Positions 36,644-45,501 of a stretch of DNA of 64,000 nucleotides are shown here, in pieces. Under the pieces are notes generated by a model. That model had not been told where the DNA came from. It saw nothing but the letters and a program-made list of their open reading frames with translations, and searched no databases. How positions within the stretch are numbered: position 1 is the stretch's first letter; every line of letters starts with the position of its first letter. A program made the translations under genes and the position numbers. The stretch comes from JANXZS01 sp963797255 (lineage in GTDB: Bacteria; Acidobacteriota; Terriglobia; Terriglobales; Acidobacteriaceae). The stretch is from the NCBI GenBank assembly GCA_963797255.1, contig CAWCOV010000041.1, forward strand, positions 1 to 64,000. The letters run 5' to 3'.

Positions 36644-37561
36644 ATGAATCCTCAACCAATCTCGCGTCGAAGGGTGTCTGAAATAGAGAATGCGAAGACG
36701 ATTTCCTCCGTCACCGTGATCGGGATGGGGAATTGGGGCACATCGCTTGTGGCCTCACTAAAATCTGCAGGCATTCCGCCACGCGAGGTTGTGGTTCGCA
36801 GAACGCCGGCTCGCAAGCTTCTGGATTTGAAAATCACCACTCTCGATCGCGCCAATCTGGATGCGCAACTCATCTGGCTGTGTGTGCCCGATCGGATGAT
36901 TGCGGGGATCGCAGCAGGCATCGTGCATCGCAGAAAGCAACAGGGCCTCGGATTGAAGGGGCAAATCCTGGTGCATTCGAGCGGCGTTCTATCGGTTGAT
37001 GTGTTAGTAGCGGCTCAAACCGCCGGTGCTCGCGTAGCTGGCATCCATCCCCTGATGACTTTCCCAACGAGGAAGCCGGTATCGCTGGCGAATGTGCCGT
37101 TCTCGATTGAGGCCTCACCGTCGTTATACAAGCCGCTCTTTGCGCTGGTGCGTGCCCTGGGAGGCGTGCCCTTTCGCATTCCTTCGCAAAGCAAGGCACT
37201 GTACCACGCCGCAGCCACCATGGCCTCTCCTCTGCTGCTCAGCGCATTGGTCGCCGCGCAACAGACCGCAATCCTCGCCGGCCTGTCCCGCGAGCAGGCC
37301 GCCAAGCTTCTCGCCCCCATGGCGGCACGCACAATTGCGAACTTTCTGGACAAAGGACCCTCCAAAAGTTTCAGCGGGCCAATTGCCCGCGGAGATGCCG
37401 AAACGATTGAACTGCATCTTTGGGCCCTCTCCGAGCATCCGATTCTTGCTGACACTTATAGGGCGCTGGCGTTGAATGCGGTGGAATACCTGCCGTCGAG
37501 CAAGAAGCAGGATATCGTTCGCAAGCTTGCGAAGCGCAAAAGTACGACGCAGGGTGGGTAA
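36644..37561 (+). CDS. Rossmann-fold DUF2520 protein
   Basis: A 305-residue dehydrogenase-like protein. The nucleotide-binding loop is VTVIGMGNWGTSLVASLKSAG, followed by LIWLCVPDRMIAGIA and VHSSGVLSVDVL. The C-terminal helical domain has LYHAAATMASPLLLSALVAA and FSGPIARGDAETIELHL, matching DUF2520 proteins, which resemble ketopantoate/pyrroline-5-carboxylate reductases; the substrate is unknown. A start at this ATG fits the fold. The gene precedes bshC in the same direction with a 71-base gap. Confidence 0.85.
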   Translation: MNPQPISRRRVSEIENAKTISSVTVIGMGNWGTSLVASLKSAGIPPREVVVRRTPARKLLDLKITTLDRANLDAQLIWLCVPDRMIAGIAAGIVHRRKQQGLGLKGQILVHSSGVLSVDVLVAAQTAGARVAGIHPLMTFPTRKPVSLANVPFSIEASPSLYKPLFALVRALGGVPFRIPSQSKALYHAAATMASPLLLSALVAAQQTAILAGLSREQAAKLLAPMAARTIANFLDKGPSKSFSGPIARGDAETIELHLWALSEHPILADTYRALALNAVEYLPSSKKQDIVRKLAKRKSTTQGG

Positions 37562-37632
37562 GGTTGCATTTTGCAGGCTCCATGAGAGACTGACTAAGCG
37601 CTCCTGCTGGCAGATTCCGGGCAGGTTGCAGT

Positions 37633-39261
37633 GTGGGAATACCATTTTCGAAAGAGAGATTGGCTTTGCAGACTGAGTGTTATCCCATCTCGAATCTGCC
37701 CCACCTGAGCCGCATCTTCAGGGATTTCTGTGAGCGGACTGAGCCGCTATCACCTTTCTTTGCGAATACGCCTCGCTCCAGCGCGTGGATGCAGACAAAG
37801 TTTCCCGATTACGACGCAAAATCCCGTTCCCGCCTCGCTGATCTTCTCACCGCTCAAAACACCCACCCCGCAGCACTCGCCAACATCGAAAAAATCCGTC
37901 AGGGCGCGAGTGTGGTCGTAAGCGGACAACAGGTCGGCTTGTTCGGTGGTCCTCTCTACACGCTTTTGAAGGCGGCTACGGCCATACGCAAGGCTCAGGA
38001 CGCCAACGCGGCAGGAATTCCGCACGTACCCGTCTTCTGGCTGGCGACCGAAGACCACGACTTTGAGGAAGTGAATCACGTTACTCTTCCCGCAGGTCGC
38101 ACCGTTGAGACGTTGCGCTACCACGGCGGCCACCCAGCTCATGTTCCCGTAGGCGGAGTGGTCTTCAGCGATGAGATTGGGGCGCTCGTCGATCAATTGG
38201 AGAGCCTGACTGGCCTTGGCGACACAGTGGACCAGTTGCGAAGCAGCTATCGTCCCGGCCGCACCTTTGGACAGGCTTTTCTTGAATGGATAGCGCAGGC
38301 ATTCTCTTCGCAGGGCCTGGTTGTCATGGACGCTTCCAGCCGCGATTTCCATTCTCAGGGCTCCAGCACTCTGAGGTATGCGATCGAGCAAGCTGGAGAA
38401 TTGCGCGATGCGCTTGTGGAGCGGGACAAACTGCTCGCCGCATCGAACTATCATTCGCAGGTACTCGTAGGCTCTCAATCAAGCCTGTTGTTCCTGATCG
38501 ATGGCGACAGCGGTGCCCGGCAGGCTCTCAAGTATCAATCCGAAGACAAGTGGACCGCAGGGAGGCATACGTATTCGAGCGCTGACCTGCTCGCAATTTT
38601 GGAGAGCGAGCCGGAGCGGCTGAGCCCGAATGCACTATTGCGCCCCATTTTTCAGGATTCCATTCTGCCAACTTCGGCATACATCGGCGGCCCCGCCGAG
38701 ATCGCCTACTTCGCGCAGTCGAATGTGCTGTATGAAAAAATTCTCGGCCGCATTACTACTGTTCTTCCGCGTTTAACCGCGACTCTGATTGAGCCGCAGA
38801 TCGCCGAGATTCTTCACCGCCACGAAGTGACCGTGCCGGATGTTCTGCAGTCCAGCACAGACGATCTTGCCCAGCGGATCGGCGCGAGATCAATGCCGGT
38901 CGAAGCCAAGCAGAAGTTGGCGTCTGCTGGCACCGCCCTGGACATGGAACTCTCCACTTTGACGCAATACATGACGGCTCTCGATCAAAACCTGGGCCGC
39001 TCGGCGGAAGTCGCCGCGTCCAAAATGCGCTATCAGATGAACCGTCTGCGCCGCCTTTCCGCGAACTATCAGCTTCAGAAGGAAGCCGGCCTGCTTCGTC
39101 AGGCGGAAGCACTCTCCCTCGCGATCTTTCCTGACCGTCATCCTCAGGAGCGGCTGATCGGAGCGGCATACTTCCTGGCGCGCTACGGAGAGAGCCTCAC
39201 AGAATTGCTCATCAGCGAGGCAGGGCAGGAGTGTCCGGGCCACAAAGTGCTATTTCTCTAG
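37633..39261 (+). CDS. bshC: BshC, putative cysteine-adding enzyme of bacillithiol synthesis
   Basis: About 540 residues. Diagnostic motifs: VVVSGQQVGLFGGPLYTLLKA, VPVFWLATEDHDFEEVNH, LPTSAYIGGPAEIAYFAQ and a C-terminal coiled coil ending in PGHKVLFL. BshC is the proposed last enzyme of bacillithiol synthesis, joining cysteine to glucosaminyl-malate. bshA and bshB are not in the window. Starts at GTG (used) or at TTG codons 9 and 11 codons later are possible; homologous sequence begins near ECYPISNLPHLS. The gene implies a low-molecular-weight thiol of the bacillithiol type. Confidence 0.92.
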   Translation: MGIPFSKERLALQTECYPISNLPHLSRIFRDFCERTEPLSPFFANTPRSSAWMQTKFPDYDAKSRSRLADLLTAQNTHPAALANIEKIRQGASVVVSGQQVGLFGGPLYTLLKAATAIRKAQDANAAGIPHVPVFWLATEDHDFEEVNHVTLPAGRTVETLRYHGGHPAHVPVGGVVFSDEIGALVDQLESLTGLGDTVDQLRSSYRPGRTFGQAFLEWIAQAFSSQGLVVMDASSRDFHSQGSSTLRYAIEQAGELRDALVERDKLLAASNYHSQVLVGSQSSLLFLIDGDSGARQALKYQSEDKWTAGRHTYSSADLLAILESEPERLSPNALLRPIFQDSILPTSAYIGGPAEIAYFAQSNVLYEKILGRITTVLPRLTATLIEPQIAEILHRHEVTVPDVLQSSTDDLAQRIGARSMPVEAKQKLASAGTALDMELSTLTQYMTALDQNLGRSAEVAASKMRYQMNRLRRLSANYQLQKEAGLLRQAEALSLAIFPDRHPQERLIGAAYFLARYGESLTELLISEAGQECPGHKVLFL

Positions 39262-39362
39262 CAGATTCGCTTCACCCCTTCCCGATTTTCTCCTGAAATA
39301 AATCCAATTTGAGTGGACCTATGGCCGAGTGTTGCGCGGTGTCCTACAATACGCGCAGTGCC

Positions 39363-39674
39363 ATGCCAACCTCATCAAACAACACGTTCGATGTAACTTG
39401 CCCGGATTGCGGGGCCGTACTGAAGATTGACGCGACCTCCCGTGCCATCGTCTCTCACACACCTGCTCCTCGGAAACGTATGTTCGAGGATTTTGAAACG
39501 GCCGCGAAGGCCATGCGCGAACAGGACGAGCGTAAGGAGAGCATTTTTCGTCAGGCTGTAGATGCGGAAAAGAACAAGGAAGACCTGATGGCCAAGAGAT
39601 TTGCCGAGGCCTTCCGTAAAGCTAAGGAAACTCCTGACACAGAAAAGCCTTTGCGCGAATTTGACCTCGACTAA
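39363..39674 (+). CDS. Small protein with CxxC zinc-finger-like motif
   Basis: A 103-residue soluble protein. FDVTCPDCGAVLKIDATS at the N-terminus holds a single CxxC pair within a zinc-ribbon-like beta hairpin; the rest is charged helix (FEDFETAAKAMREQDERKES). With one CxxC only, metal binding would need dimerisation. The family is unassigned. It lies 100 bases after bshC on the same strand. Confidence 0.6.
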   Translation: MPTSSNNTFDVTCPDCGAVLKIDATSRAIVSHTPAPRKRMFEDFETAAKAMREQDERKESIFRQAVDAEKNKEDLMAKRFAEAFRKAKETPDTEKPLREFDLD

Positions 39675-39750
39675 CGCGCATCTAACTTCGAAGCGTTATG
39701 CAGTGTTTGCTGTCCAGAATTCAACCGAGAGAAGAGAGCTGAACATCACC

Positions 39751-40074
39751 ATGAGTCTTTCTACGATCCCAAAGCAAATTGAAGCCCGTCTCCCCAACTC
39801 CGCCAAGGATGTTCCCTGGACTCGAACCGTCGCCATCGGCGCGCTGATCACGGGCGTGGTGCTTCTGCTGACTGGCAATCGCAAGGCGGGCGTCGCCGTC
39901 GCAGCAGGAGGCACCTTACTCGGACTCGTCGAGGAGCCCGAACACTTAAAGCACTGGTGGGATGGAATGCCTCGATATGTCGCCAACGCTCAGCAGTTCC
40001 TCGGCAAGGTCGAAGGATTTGTGGAGCAGTTGACCGAGCAGGGACATACCGTGCGTCGAATTATGCGCAAATAG
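39751..40074 (+). CDS. Small membrane protein
   Basis: A 107-residue protein with two short hydrophobic segments (TVAIGALITGVVLLLTG and AGVAVAAGGTLLGLV), then an amphipathic C-terminal helix (YVANAQQFLGKVEGFVEQL) and a basic end. No family is recognised. AGAAGAGAGCTG precedes the start without a strong ribosome site. It converges with the SufT-like gene. Confidence 0.5.
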   Translation: MSLSTIPKQIEARLPNSAKDVPWTRTVAIGALITGVVLLLTGNRKAGVAVAAGGTLLGLVEEPEHLKHWWDGMPRYVANAQQFLGKVEGFVEQLTEQGHTVRRIMRK

Positions 40075-40128
40075 CGATCGCGCATATTGCTGCAACTGAA
40101 CCGATTGCGTCCGGATGGGCTGCAGACT

Positions 40129-40461
40129 CTACTCGAAACCGAGAGTCTTGCGGCCCTCTGGCGTTATGCGCTCCGGTCCCCATGCGGGCAGCCAAACCAG
40201 GTTGACTTCCGTGTGGCTGATTTCCGGAATACCCGCCAGCCGATTCTTTACCTGTTCCACCATCATGGTATGAGCCGGGCAATGTGGCGTCGTCAGAGTC
40301 ATCTCAATGGCCACACTCTGTCGCGGAAAAGCGGGTGTTGAGTTTTCGTCCGGCTGCAGTTTAACCCCGTAAATCAATCCCAGGTCCACAATGTTCACGG
40401 GAACTTCCGGGTCGTAGCAGTCCTTGAGGGCGCTCAGTACATCCATTTCAGTGATCGACAT
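40129..40461 (-). CDS. SufT/MIP18-type metal-sulfur cluster assembly factor (DUF59)
   Basis: A 110-residue protein with the DUF59 core: LKDCYDPEVPVNIVDLGLIYGV and MTLTTPHCPAHTMMVEQVKNRL, including the conserved Cys of the TPHCPA loop. Proteins of this type help mature Fe-S enzymes. The extra insert PDENSTPAFPRQ between the two halves is longer than in the shortest homologues. It follows the polyprenyl synthase by 24 bases on the same strand and is likely cotranscribed. Confidence 0.87.
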   Translation of the reverse strand: MSITEMDVLSALKDCYDPEVPVNIVDLGLIYGVKLQPDENSTPAFPRQSVAIEMTLTTPHCPAHTMMVEQVKNRLAGIPEISHTEVNLVWLPAWGPERITPEGRKTLGFE

Positions 40462-40485
40462 TTTCGTTTTACCCCCAATTGCAGA

Positions 40486-41394
40486 TCAGTGCGTGCGCTC
40501 CACCAGGTACTTCGCCACGGCCTTGAGCCGCTCTGCGTGTTCGCCGTAAGGCGCGAGTTCCTGGAATGCTGACGCGATCAATTCGGCCGCGTCCTGGCGC
40601 GACTTTTCAATGCCGTACACGGCAGGCCAAGTAGCCTTTTCGCTGGCGAGATCCTTGCCCGCCGTCTTGCCGAGATGCGCCGAATCCTGCGTCATGTCAA
40701 GTACATCGTCCGCGATCTGAAACGCCAGGCCCGCCTTCACGCCGAAGTTGTGCAGCCGCGCTACATCTTCGGGTTTACCGCCCGCGAAGATTCCACCGGT
40801 CACCAGGCTCACGCGAATAAGCGCACCCGTCTTTGCGCGGTGAATTGCATGAACCATCTCAGCGGTTGGCTTGTGGTGCTCCCCTTCGAGATCGAGCACC
40901 TGTCCGCCGATCATGCCCTCCACCGTTCCCGTTGCCTGCGCTATGAGCTTTACGATTTCAACCGTGGCGGTTGGCGGACATCTCAGGCCGGCGAGCGTCT
41001 CATAAGCCTGTGTCTGCAGGGCATCCCCTGCAAGGATTGCGATCGCCTCACCGAACACCACATGACAGGTAGGCTTGCCTCGACGCAAATCGTCGTTATC
41101 CAAAGCAGGCAGATCGTCGTGGATCAGAGAATAGGTATGCAGCATTTCAATTGCTGATCCCAGATCTTCCACTCCGTCGGGTAATTCGCCGTTCCCGGCA
41201 ATCATTCGCGCCGCCTGCATGCAAAGCACCGGTCTCAGCCGCTTGCCTCCTGCAAATACGCTGTGGCGCATCGCCCGATGAATCGACGTAGGAATCGCAT
41301 CGGCACTGGGCAACAGCCGCTCCAGAGCGTGATCGGTCAACGCCGCCCCGGTCTCCAGTATTTCCCTGACATTGACTTGCATTCCCACAATCAT
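40486..41394 (-). CDS. Farnesyl/geranylgeranyl diphosphate synthase
   Basis: A 302-residue short-chain trans-prenyltransferase. The first aspartate motif is HDDLPALDNDDLRRG with FAGGKRLRPVLCM before it; the second is QIADDVLDMTQD. GQVLDLEGE and KTGALIRVSL are also typical. The residues before the first motif and the two-residue insertion suggest the bacterial FPP/GGPP (IspA-like) group; chain length cannot be fixed here. GGAGG is seven bases before the ATG. The start overlaps the end of an upstream fragment by four bases. Confidence 0.92.
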   Translation of the reverse strand: MIVGMQVNVREILETGAALTDHALERLLPSADAIPTSIHRAMRHSVFAGGKRLRPVLCMQAARMIAGNGELPDGVEDLGSAIEMLHTYSLIHDDLPALDNDDLRRGKPTCHVVFGEAIAILAGDALQTQAYETLAGLRCPPTATVEIVKLIAQATGTVEGMIGGQVLDLEGEHHKPTAEMVHAIHRAKTGALIRVSLVTGGIFAGGKPEDVARLHNFGVKAGLAFQIADDVLDMTQDSAHLGKTAGKDLASEKATWPAVYGIEKSRQDAAELIASAFQELAPYGEHAERLKAVAKYLVERTH

Positions 41395-41765
41395 ACCCGA
41401 GCCTCCGCTTCTTTTCGCCGCTCCAGAAGGGCGACTGGCAGCAATAAGAACAATGAAAAGATGCTGATCATCCTGCCCACGACCACGTCCCGGGTAGATT
41501 TCCACGCGACTTCAATCCGCGAAGATCCCGCAGGAACGGCAACCACCATCAGCCCATCTTTTCTGTGAGGCCGTAACGTCTGCTCGCTGGAGTTTACGAG
41601 CACATGCCACCCGGGATAATCCATCAGCCGCAACACGGCGAAGCCGGAGGAGCCTGAGTCAACGCGCATAATTTTGCTCTCGCCCAGCCAGCGGTCGACG
41701 GTCACTTTGAACGGCAAGCTTTCGTCGTCCGGAACATATTCCGTGAGCGATCGTTGCGGTTCCTG
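41391..41765 (-). pseudogene. C-terminal remnant of a YfhO-like membrane protein
   Basis: About 125 open codons with no good start. The sequence (VLRLMDYPGWHVLVNSSEQ, GLMVVAVPAGSSRIEVAWKS, then the helix ISIFSLFLLLPVALL) resembles the C-terminal end of YfhO-type integral membrane proteins, with a beta-sandwich followed by a last helix. The rest of such a protein is absent: a stop lies directly upstream and the penicillin acylase gene ends about 70 bases farther on. It overlaps the prenyl synthase start in ATGA. A truncated relic is the likeliest reading; a short real membrane protein is possible. Confidence 0.5.
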
Positions 41766-41832
41766 CTAACGAAAATCCATCCCGACGCGACAACGTTTTT
41801 AGGGCGGTCCGGTTTTGTTGAAGTGCGAAGAA

Positions 41833-44253
41833 TCACGGATAGAGCCGCAGGCTGTGCTTCGTCTCGGTCTGAACGGCAGCGTCAGAGTAGGGAAGCGCAA
41901 ATGTCGTTCCCGCATACCATGACGGCCAGTGATCGCGATAATAGGGGCTCATCGGATTTCCCGATTGTCCCATCACGATGTTTTCGGTCGATGCATCCGG
42001 GTCGCTCCAATCCATCGTAAAGCGCTGCGATGGACCGAAAGTCCGGCCCACTTGCTTCACCGTGGAATTGCCGCCGCTCAGCGGTTGTTCCCCGGTTCCC
42101 GTCCAGCGTTTTATCCACGGCAGCATCACGTAGATGGGATGCTCAAGATCGATCACGTGGTCAGAACCATAGTTCCACTTCGACAGATCGCTGGGAGCGT
42201 GTGAGTCTTCAAGCCCCTTGCTCACAGCCGCCGTTAGAAACTCATCCCACGACCCAAATGGTTTCGGGAGCCACTGGGGCGGCGCATGCATAAGGATCTC
42301 TTCCTGCGCAAAGGCGCGTTCGGGCCATTCATACACTCGCCAGTCGGCTCCCACTTTCGGCTCCAGCAAAAGCGGCCAGAACTCTCTGCGCGCCGCGGTC
42401 ACAATTGCGGCAGCGGATGAATCGACGGTCATCGCGCCATCCCATGTACGCATCAGATCTGCTGCTTGCTGTAAACGCTTGTCGTTCTTCGCGGTATGGT
42501 CAATGGCGTATGCGAAGCGTTGCGCCATCTCCTGATCGACCTCGGAGTAAATGTCGTTCTGCAGCGCCAGCATGTCTTCGCGCTTCAATCCATTCTTGCC
42601 TGCAAGCCATTTCCAAATGCGTTCGTTGCGATACGGAGAAGCCCAATTCAGAGTTAGCGGATATTGATAGCCATCGGGCGTAATGCGCGAATTCGCGGTT
42701 GCTAACAATCCAAGCGGCGGATCCAGTGTCGAGGGCAGCGCGCCAAACGGAACAAAGCCCGCCCATTCATGCTTGTTATCAGTAATCGGCGTTCCACTCA
42801 ATCCATTCGGCCGCAATGGAATCTTCCCCACGGCCTGGTATCCGATGTGACCCTCAACATCGGCATAAACAAAATTGAGCGTTGGCCCCCACCACTTCTC
42901 CATCGCGGAACGAAACTCCGTCCAGTTGTGAGCGCTGTTCAAATCAAACAGCGGAACCTCGATAGAGCCCGCGTCATAAGCGACCCAACGCAAAGCCAGC
43001 GCGCGGCGTTCATTGGCAAGCATGGGGCTAAGAATCGGGCCATGCGCGGTGAGGCGCACATCCACGTCGACGCTCTTTCCGCCGCGGACCGCAATCGACT
43101 CGCGGTCATGCTCAATCGGCCGCCAGCCATCGGCCGTCTGATATTCGTCGCGGTTGTTCAGCGTTTCAACGTAGATGTCCTGGGTGTCCCCGTACAGCGC
43201 AGTAATGCCCCAGGCGAAGTAATCGTTATGTCCCGCGATGATGAACGGCACTCCAGGAATGGAAACGCCGGCAACGTGAAACTCATCCGCTTTCAAGTCG
43301 GCTTCGTACCAAATGTTGGGGATCCCGAGATTTAAATGCATGTCGTTCGAGAGCATCGTCTTGCCGCTCGCCGTGTGCGTGCCCGCAATTGCCCACTCAT
43401 TCGATCCCGGCTGACAGTCAGCACAACTTGCCCGGCCGAGCACTTCGCGTAGATGCAGCAGGTCTTCGGTCGATGCCTGCGATTCATCGAGCGGCACATC
43501 CGGAATATCTTTCTGCGGTTGAGTCAGGTCTGGTGCCGCTGCAGTTGGCGGATGATCCCGCCACGATCCCGTAGGATACAAATCTTTGAGTAGTTCCTGC
43601 GATAGCTTACCGGCCAGACGCTCCCTGCCCAGTTTTTCCGTGAAATGCTCGTCCAGGGTTTGCACCATGCTCAGCCCGATGACCACCGAGTCCGCAATGC
43701 GCCACGGACGAGGAGTATAGGCGAGCAAACGAAATTCGGCAGGCAGGTGATCTCGATGGCTCTCAATGTATGCGTTCACCCCCCGCGCATACGCATCGAA
43801 ATATTTTCGCTGCTGTTCTGGAAGAGACGCCGCCATGCGCTCGGCAGTGGGTCGCATCTGCAGCACGCGTTGAATACGGTCATGGTCAACCGTCTTGCTG
43901 CCGAGCAATTCTGAAAGCTCTCCCGCTGAGCTGCGTCGTGCCATGTCCATTTGCCAAAGGCGATCCTGCGCGGTCACGTAGCCCTGGGCCATCAGCAGAT
44001 CTTCCATGTTATTGGCACGAATGTGCGGCACGCCGTGGCTGTCGCGTTGTACTGTAACTGCTGCCCGCAGGCCAACCAGGCGCTCCTGTCCGTCGAGAAG
44101 GGGGAGGGAATCGCGTATGGCGTGTTTCAGCCAGAAGATGCCTCCGGGAATGGCCAGAGCCACCAGCAGAATAAGCAGCAGCACCGAGCCCGCCAGCACT
44201 TTCAACCAGGGCCGAAAACTCTTTCGAGAGGTGGTTCGTCCTTCTTCGATCAT
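41833..44253 (-). CDS. Penicillin acylase family N-terminal nucleophile hydrolase
   Basis: About 806 residues. An N-terminal membrane anchor (VLAGSVLLLILLVALAIPGGIFWL) is followed by the alpha chain (VTVQRDSHGVPHIRANNMEDL, AQGYVTAQDRLWQMDMARR). The nucleophile Ser begins the beta chain in CQPGSNEWAIAG, with SNDMHLNLGIPNIWYEADL and IPGVPFIIAGHNDYFAWGIT following. Family members cut acyl groups from amides such as beta-lactams or acyl-homoserine lactones after autocatalytic processing; the substrate is unknown. The first ATG is preceded by GAGGA; a TTG three codons earlier is an alternative. Confidence 0.92.
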   Translation of the reverse strand: MIEEGRTTSRKSFRPWLKVLAGSVLLLILLVALAIPGGIFWLKHAIRDSLPLLDGQERLVGLRAAVTVQRDSHGVPHIRANNMEDLLMAQGYVTAQDRLWQMDMARRSSAGELSELLGSKTVDHDRIQRVLQMRPTAERMAASLPEQQRKYFDAYARGVNAYIESHRDHLPAEFRLLAYTPRPWRIADSVVIGLSMVQTLDEHFTEKLGRERLAGKLSQELLKDLYPTGSWRDHPPTAAAPDLTQPQKDIPDVPLDESQASTEDLLHLREVLGRASCADCQPGSNEWAIAGTHTASGKTMLSNDMHLNLGIPNIWYEADLKADEFHVAGVSIPGVPFIIAGHNDYFAWGITALYGDTQDIYVETLNNRDEYQTADGWRPIEHDRESIAVRGGKSVDVDVRLTAHGPILSPMLANERRALALRWVAYDAGSIEVPLFDLNSAHNWTEFRSAMEKWWGPTLNFVYADVEGHIGYQAVGKIPLRPNGLSGTPITDNKHEWAGFVPFGALPSTLDPPLGLLATANSRITPDGYQYPLTLNWASPYRNERIWKWLAGKNGLKREDMLALQNDIYSEVDQEMAQRFAYAIDHTAKNDKRLQQAADLMRTWDGAMTVDSSAAAIVTAARREFWPLLLEPKVGADWRVYEWPERAFAQEEILMHAPPQWLPKPFGSWDEFLTAAVSKGLEDSHAPSDLSKWNYGSDHVIDLEHPIYVMLPWIKRWTGTGEQPLSGGNSTVKQVGRTFGPSQRFTMDWSDPDASTENIVMGQSGNPMSPYYRDHWPSWYAGTTFALPYSDAAVQTETKHSLRLYP

Positions 44254-44440
44254 CTTCCTCAACTTGGCGAGCCACTTTTACCGGCCCACCATCATGCCCA
44301 TTGTCTCACCGCACAAGTTCCAAACGGGGATGACCCCTTCACTCCTTTATGCTTCGCCGCTTGACTTCCCGGCCACTCCCAGCAATGCTAGTTGTTTCCT
44401 GTTTGAGAGTTCTCCGGCAGCGCCAAGGGAGTGTTTCGCT

Positions 44441-45442
44441 TTGAAGGTTCGCGTTCTGTACCACGACAAGTGCTTTGATGGAGCCTGTTCGGCTTCGCTG
44501 TTCACCCGCTTCCATCGCGAGTGCATCCGTCAAGGTGACGAGTACGAATACCACGGACTCGTCCATCGCGCCGGTGCTCTCTTTCAGGAAGGCGATTTTG
44601 CCGGCGATGAAAACGTTATTGTCGATTTCAAGTATTCGCCTTCGCCGAAAATTACGTGGTGGTTCGACCATCATCTCAGCGCTTTCCTCACTCCCGAGGA
44701 TCATGCGCATTTTCTCGCCGGCCAGGCAGATGGCTCCTATGCGAGACGGCACTTCTACGATCCGGATTACACTTCCTGCACCAACTTCCTCGCCGACGTC
44801 GGCAAAAAGTATTTCAACTTCAACACCGAGCCCATGAAAGAAATGCTGAAGTGGGCGGACATCGTCGACGGCGCTCTGTATGAGAGTCCACAGACCGCAG
44901 TGGAGATGGCTGAGCCGGCCATGAAGCTCACCCTGGTCATCGAGTCGACCGAGGATCCAGCACTCATCCCCAGGCTCATCCCGTTGCTTACGTCCATGCC
45001 GCTGGGTGAGATATTGGAACAGCCATTCATCTCCAGCCTTCTGCCCCCGCTTCTCAAGCGTCATCAGGAGTCGCTCGCACTGATCCGCGATCGCGCGGAA
45101 TGCATTGACGGAACCATCTACTTCGACATTTCCGATCGCCCGTTGGAGGGCTTCAACAAGTTCATCCCCTACTACCTGTTTCCGCAGGCCGTGTATTCCA
45201 TCGGCCTCTCCAAATCCAGCTTCCGCACCAAGGTTGCGGTCGGTTCCAATCCGTGGACGAGGGTCGACCCCGCAACCATGGTGAATCTGGCGACGGTCTG
45301 CGAGCGCTACGGCGGCGGCGGACACGCACGTGTCGGCGCCATTAGCTTCCCGCCAGACAAGTCAGACCTCGCGCGCGATGCGGCCGCAGTAATTGTGAAA
45401 GAGTTGCGCGCCCATAACGCAGAGCACAAAATCAAGGTTTGA
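44441..45442 (+). CDS. DHH-family phosphoesterase
   Basis: A 333-residue protein. Motif I is VLYHDKCFDGACSASL, motif II NVIVDFKYS, motif III WWFDHHLSAF (DHH), and the C-terminal DHHA1-type binding loop is ERYGGGGHARVGA. This is the RecJ/nanoRNase superfamily, acting on short nucleic acids or cyclic dinucleotides; the motifs are somewhat diverged and the target is unknown. TTG is chosen because the match begins there and AAGGGAG lies upstream; the open frame extends farther but without homology. Its stop overlaps a possible TTG of the next gene. Confidence 0.78.
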   Translation: MKVRVLYHDKCFDGACSASLFTRFHRECIRQGDEYEYHGLVHRAGALFQEGDFAGDENVIVDFKYSPSPKITWWFDHHLSAFLTPEDHAHFLAGQADGSYARRHFYDPDYTSCTNFLADVGKKYFNFNTEPMKEMLKWADIVDGALYESPQTAVEMAEPAMKLTLVIESTEDPALIPRLIPLLTSMPLGEILEQPFISSLLPPLLKRHQESLALIRDRAECIDGTIYFDISDRPLEGFNKFIPYYLFPQAVYSIGLSKSSFRTKVAVGSNPWTRVDPATMVNLATVCERYGGGGHARVGAISFPPDKSDLARDAAAVIVKELRAHNAEHKIKV

Positions 45443-45501
45443 AAGAATCGACGTATCAGGGTTTAAAGTCCGGGGACGGATCAAAGGTTAAAGTAGCCGA
45501 C

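Noticed and set aside
44339..45325. Long antisense frame of 328 codons opposite the DHH gene
   Set aside because: It mirrors a gene with strong DHH motifs; the antisense frame has no domain and arises from GC-rich codon use.
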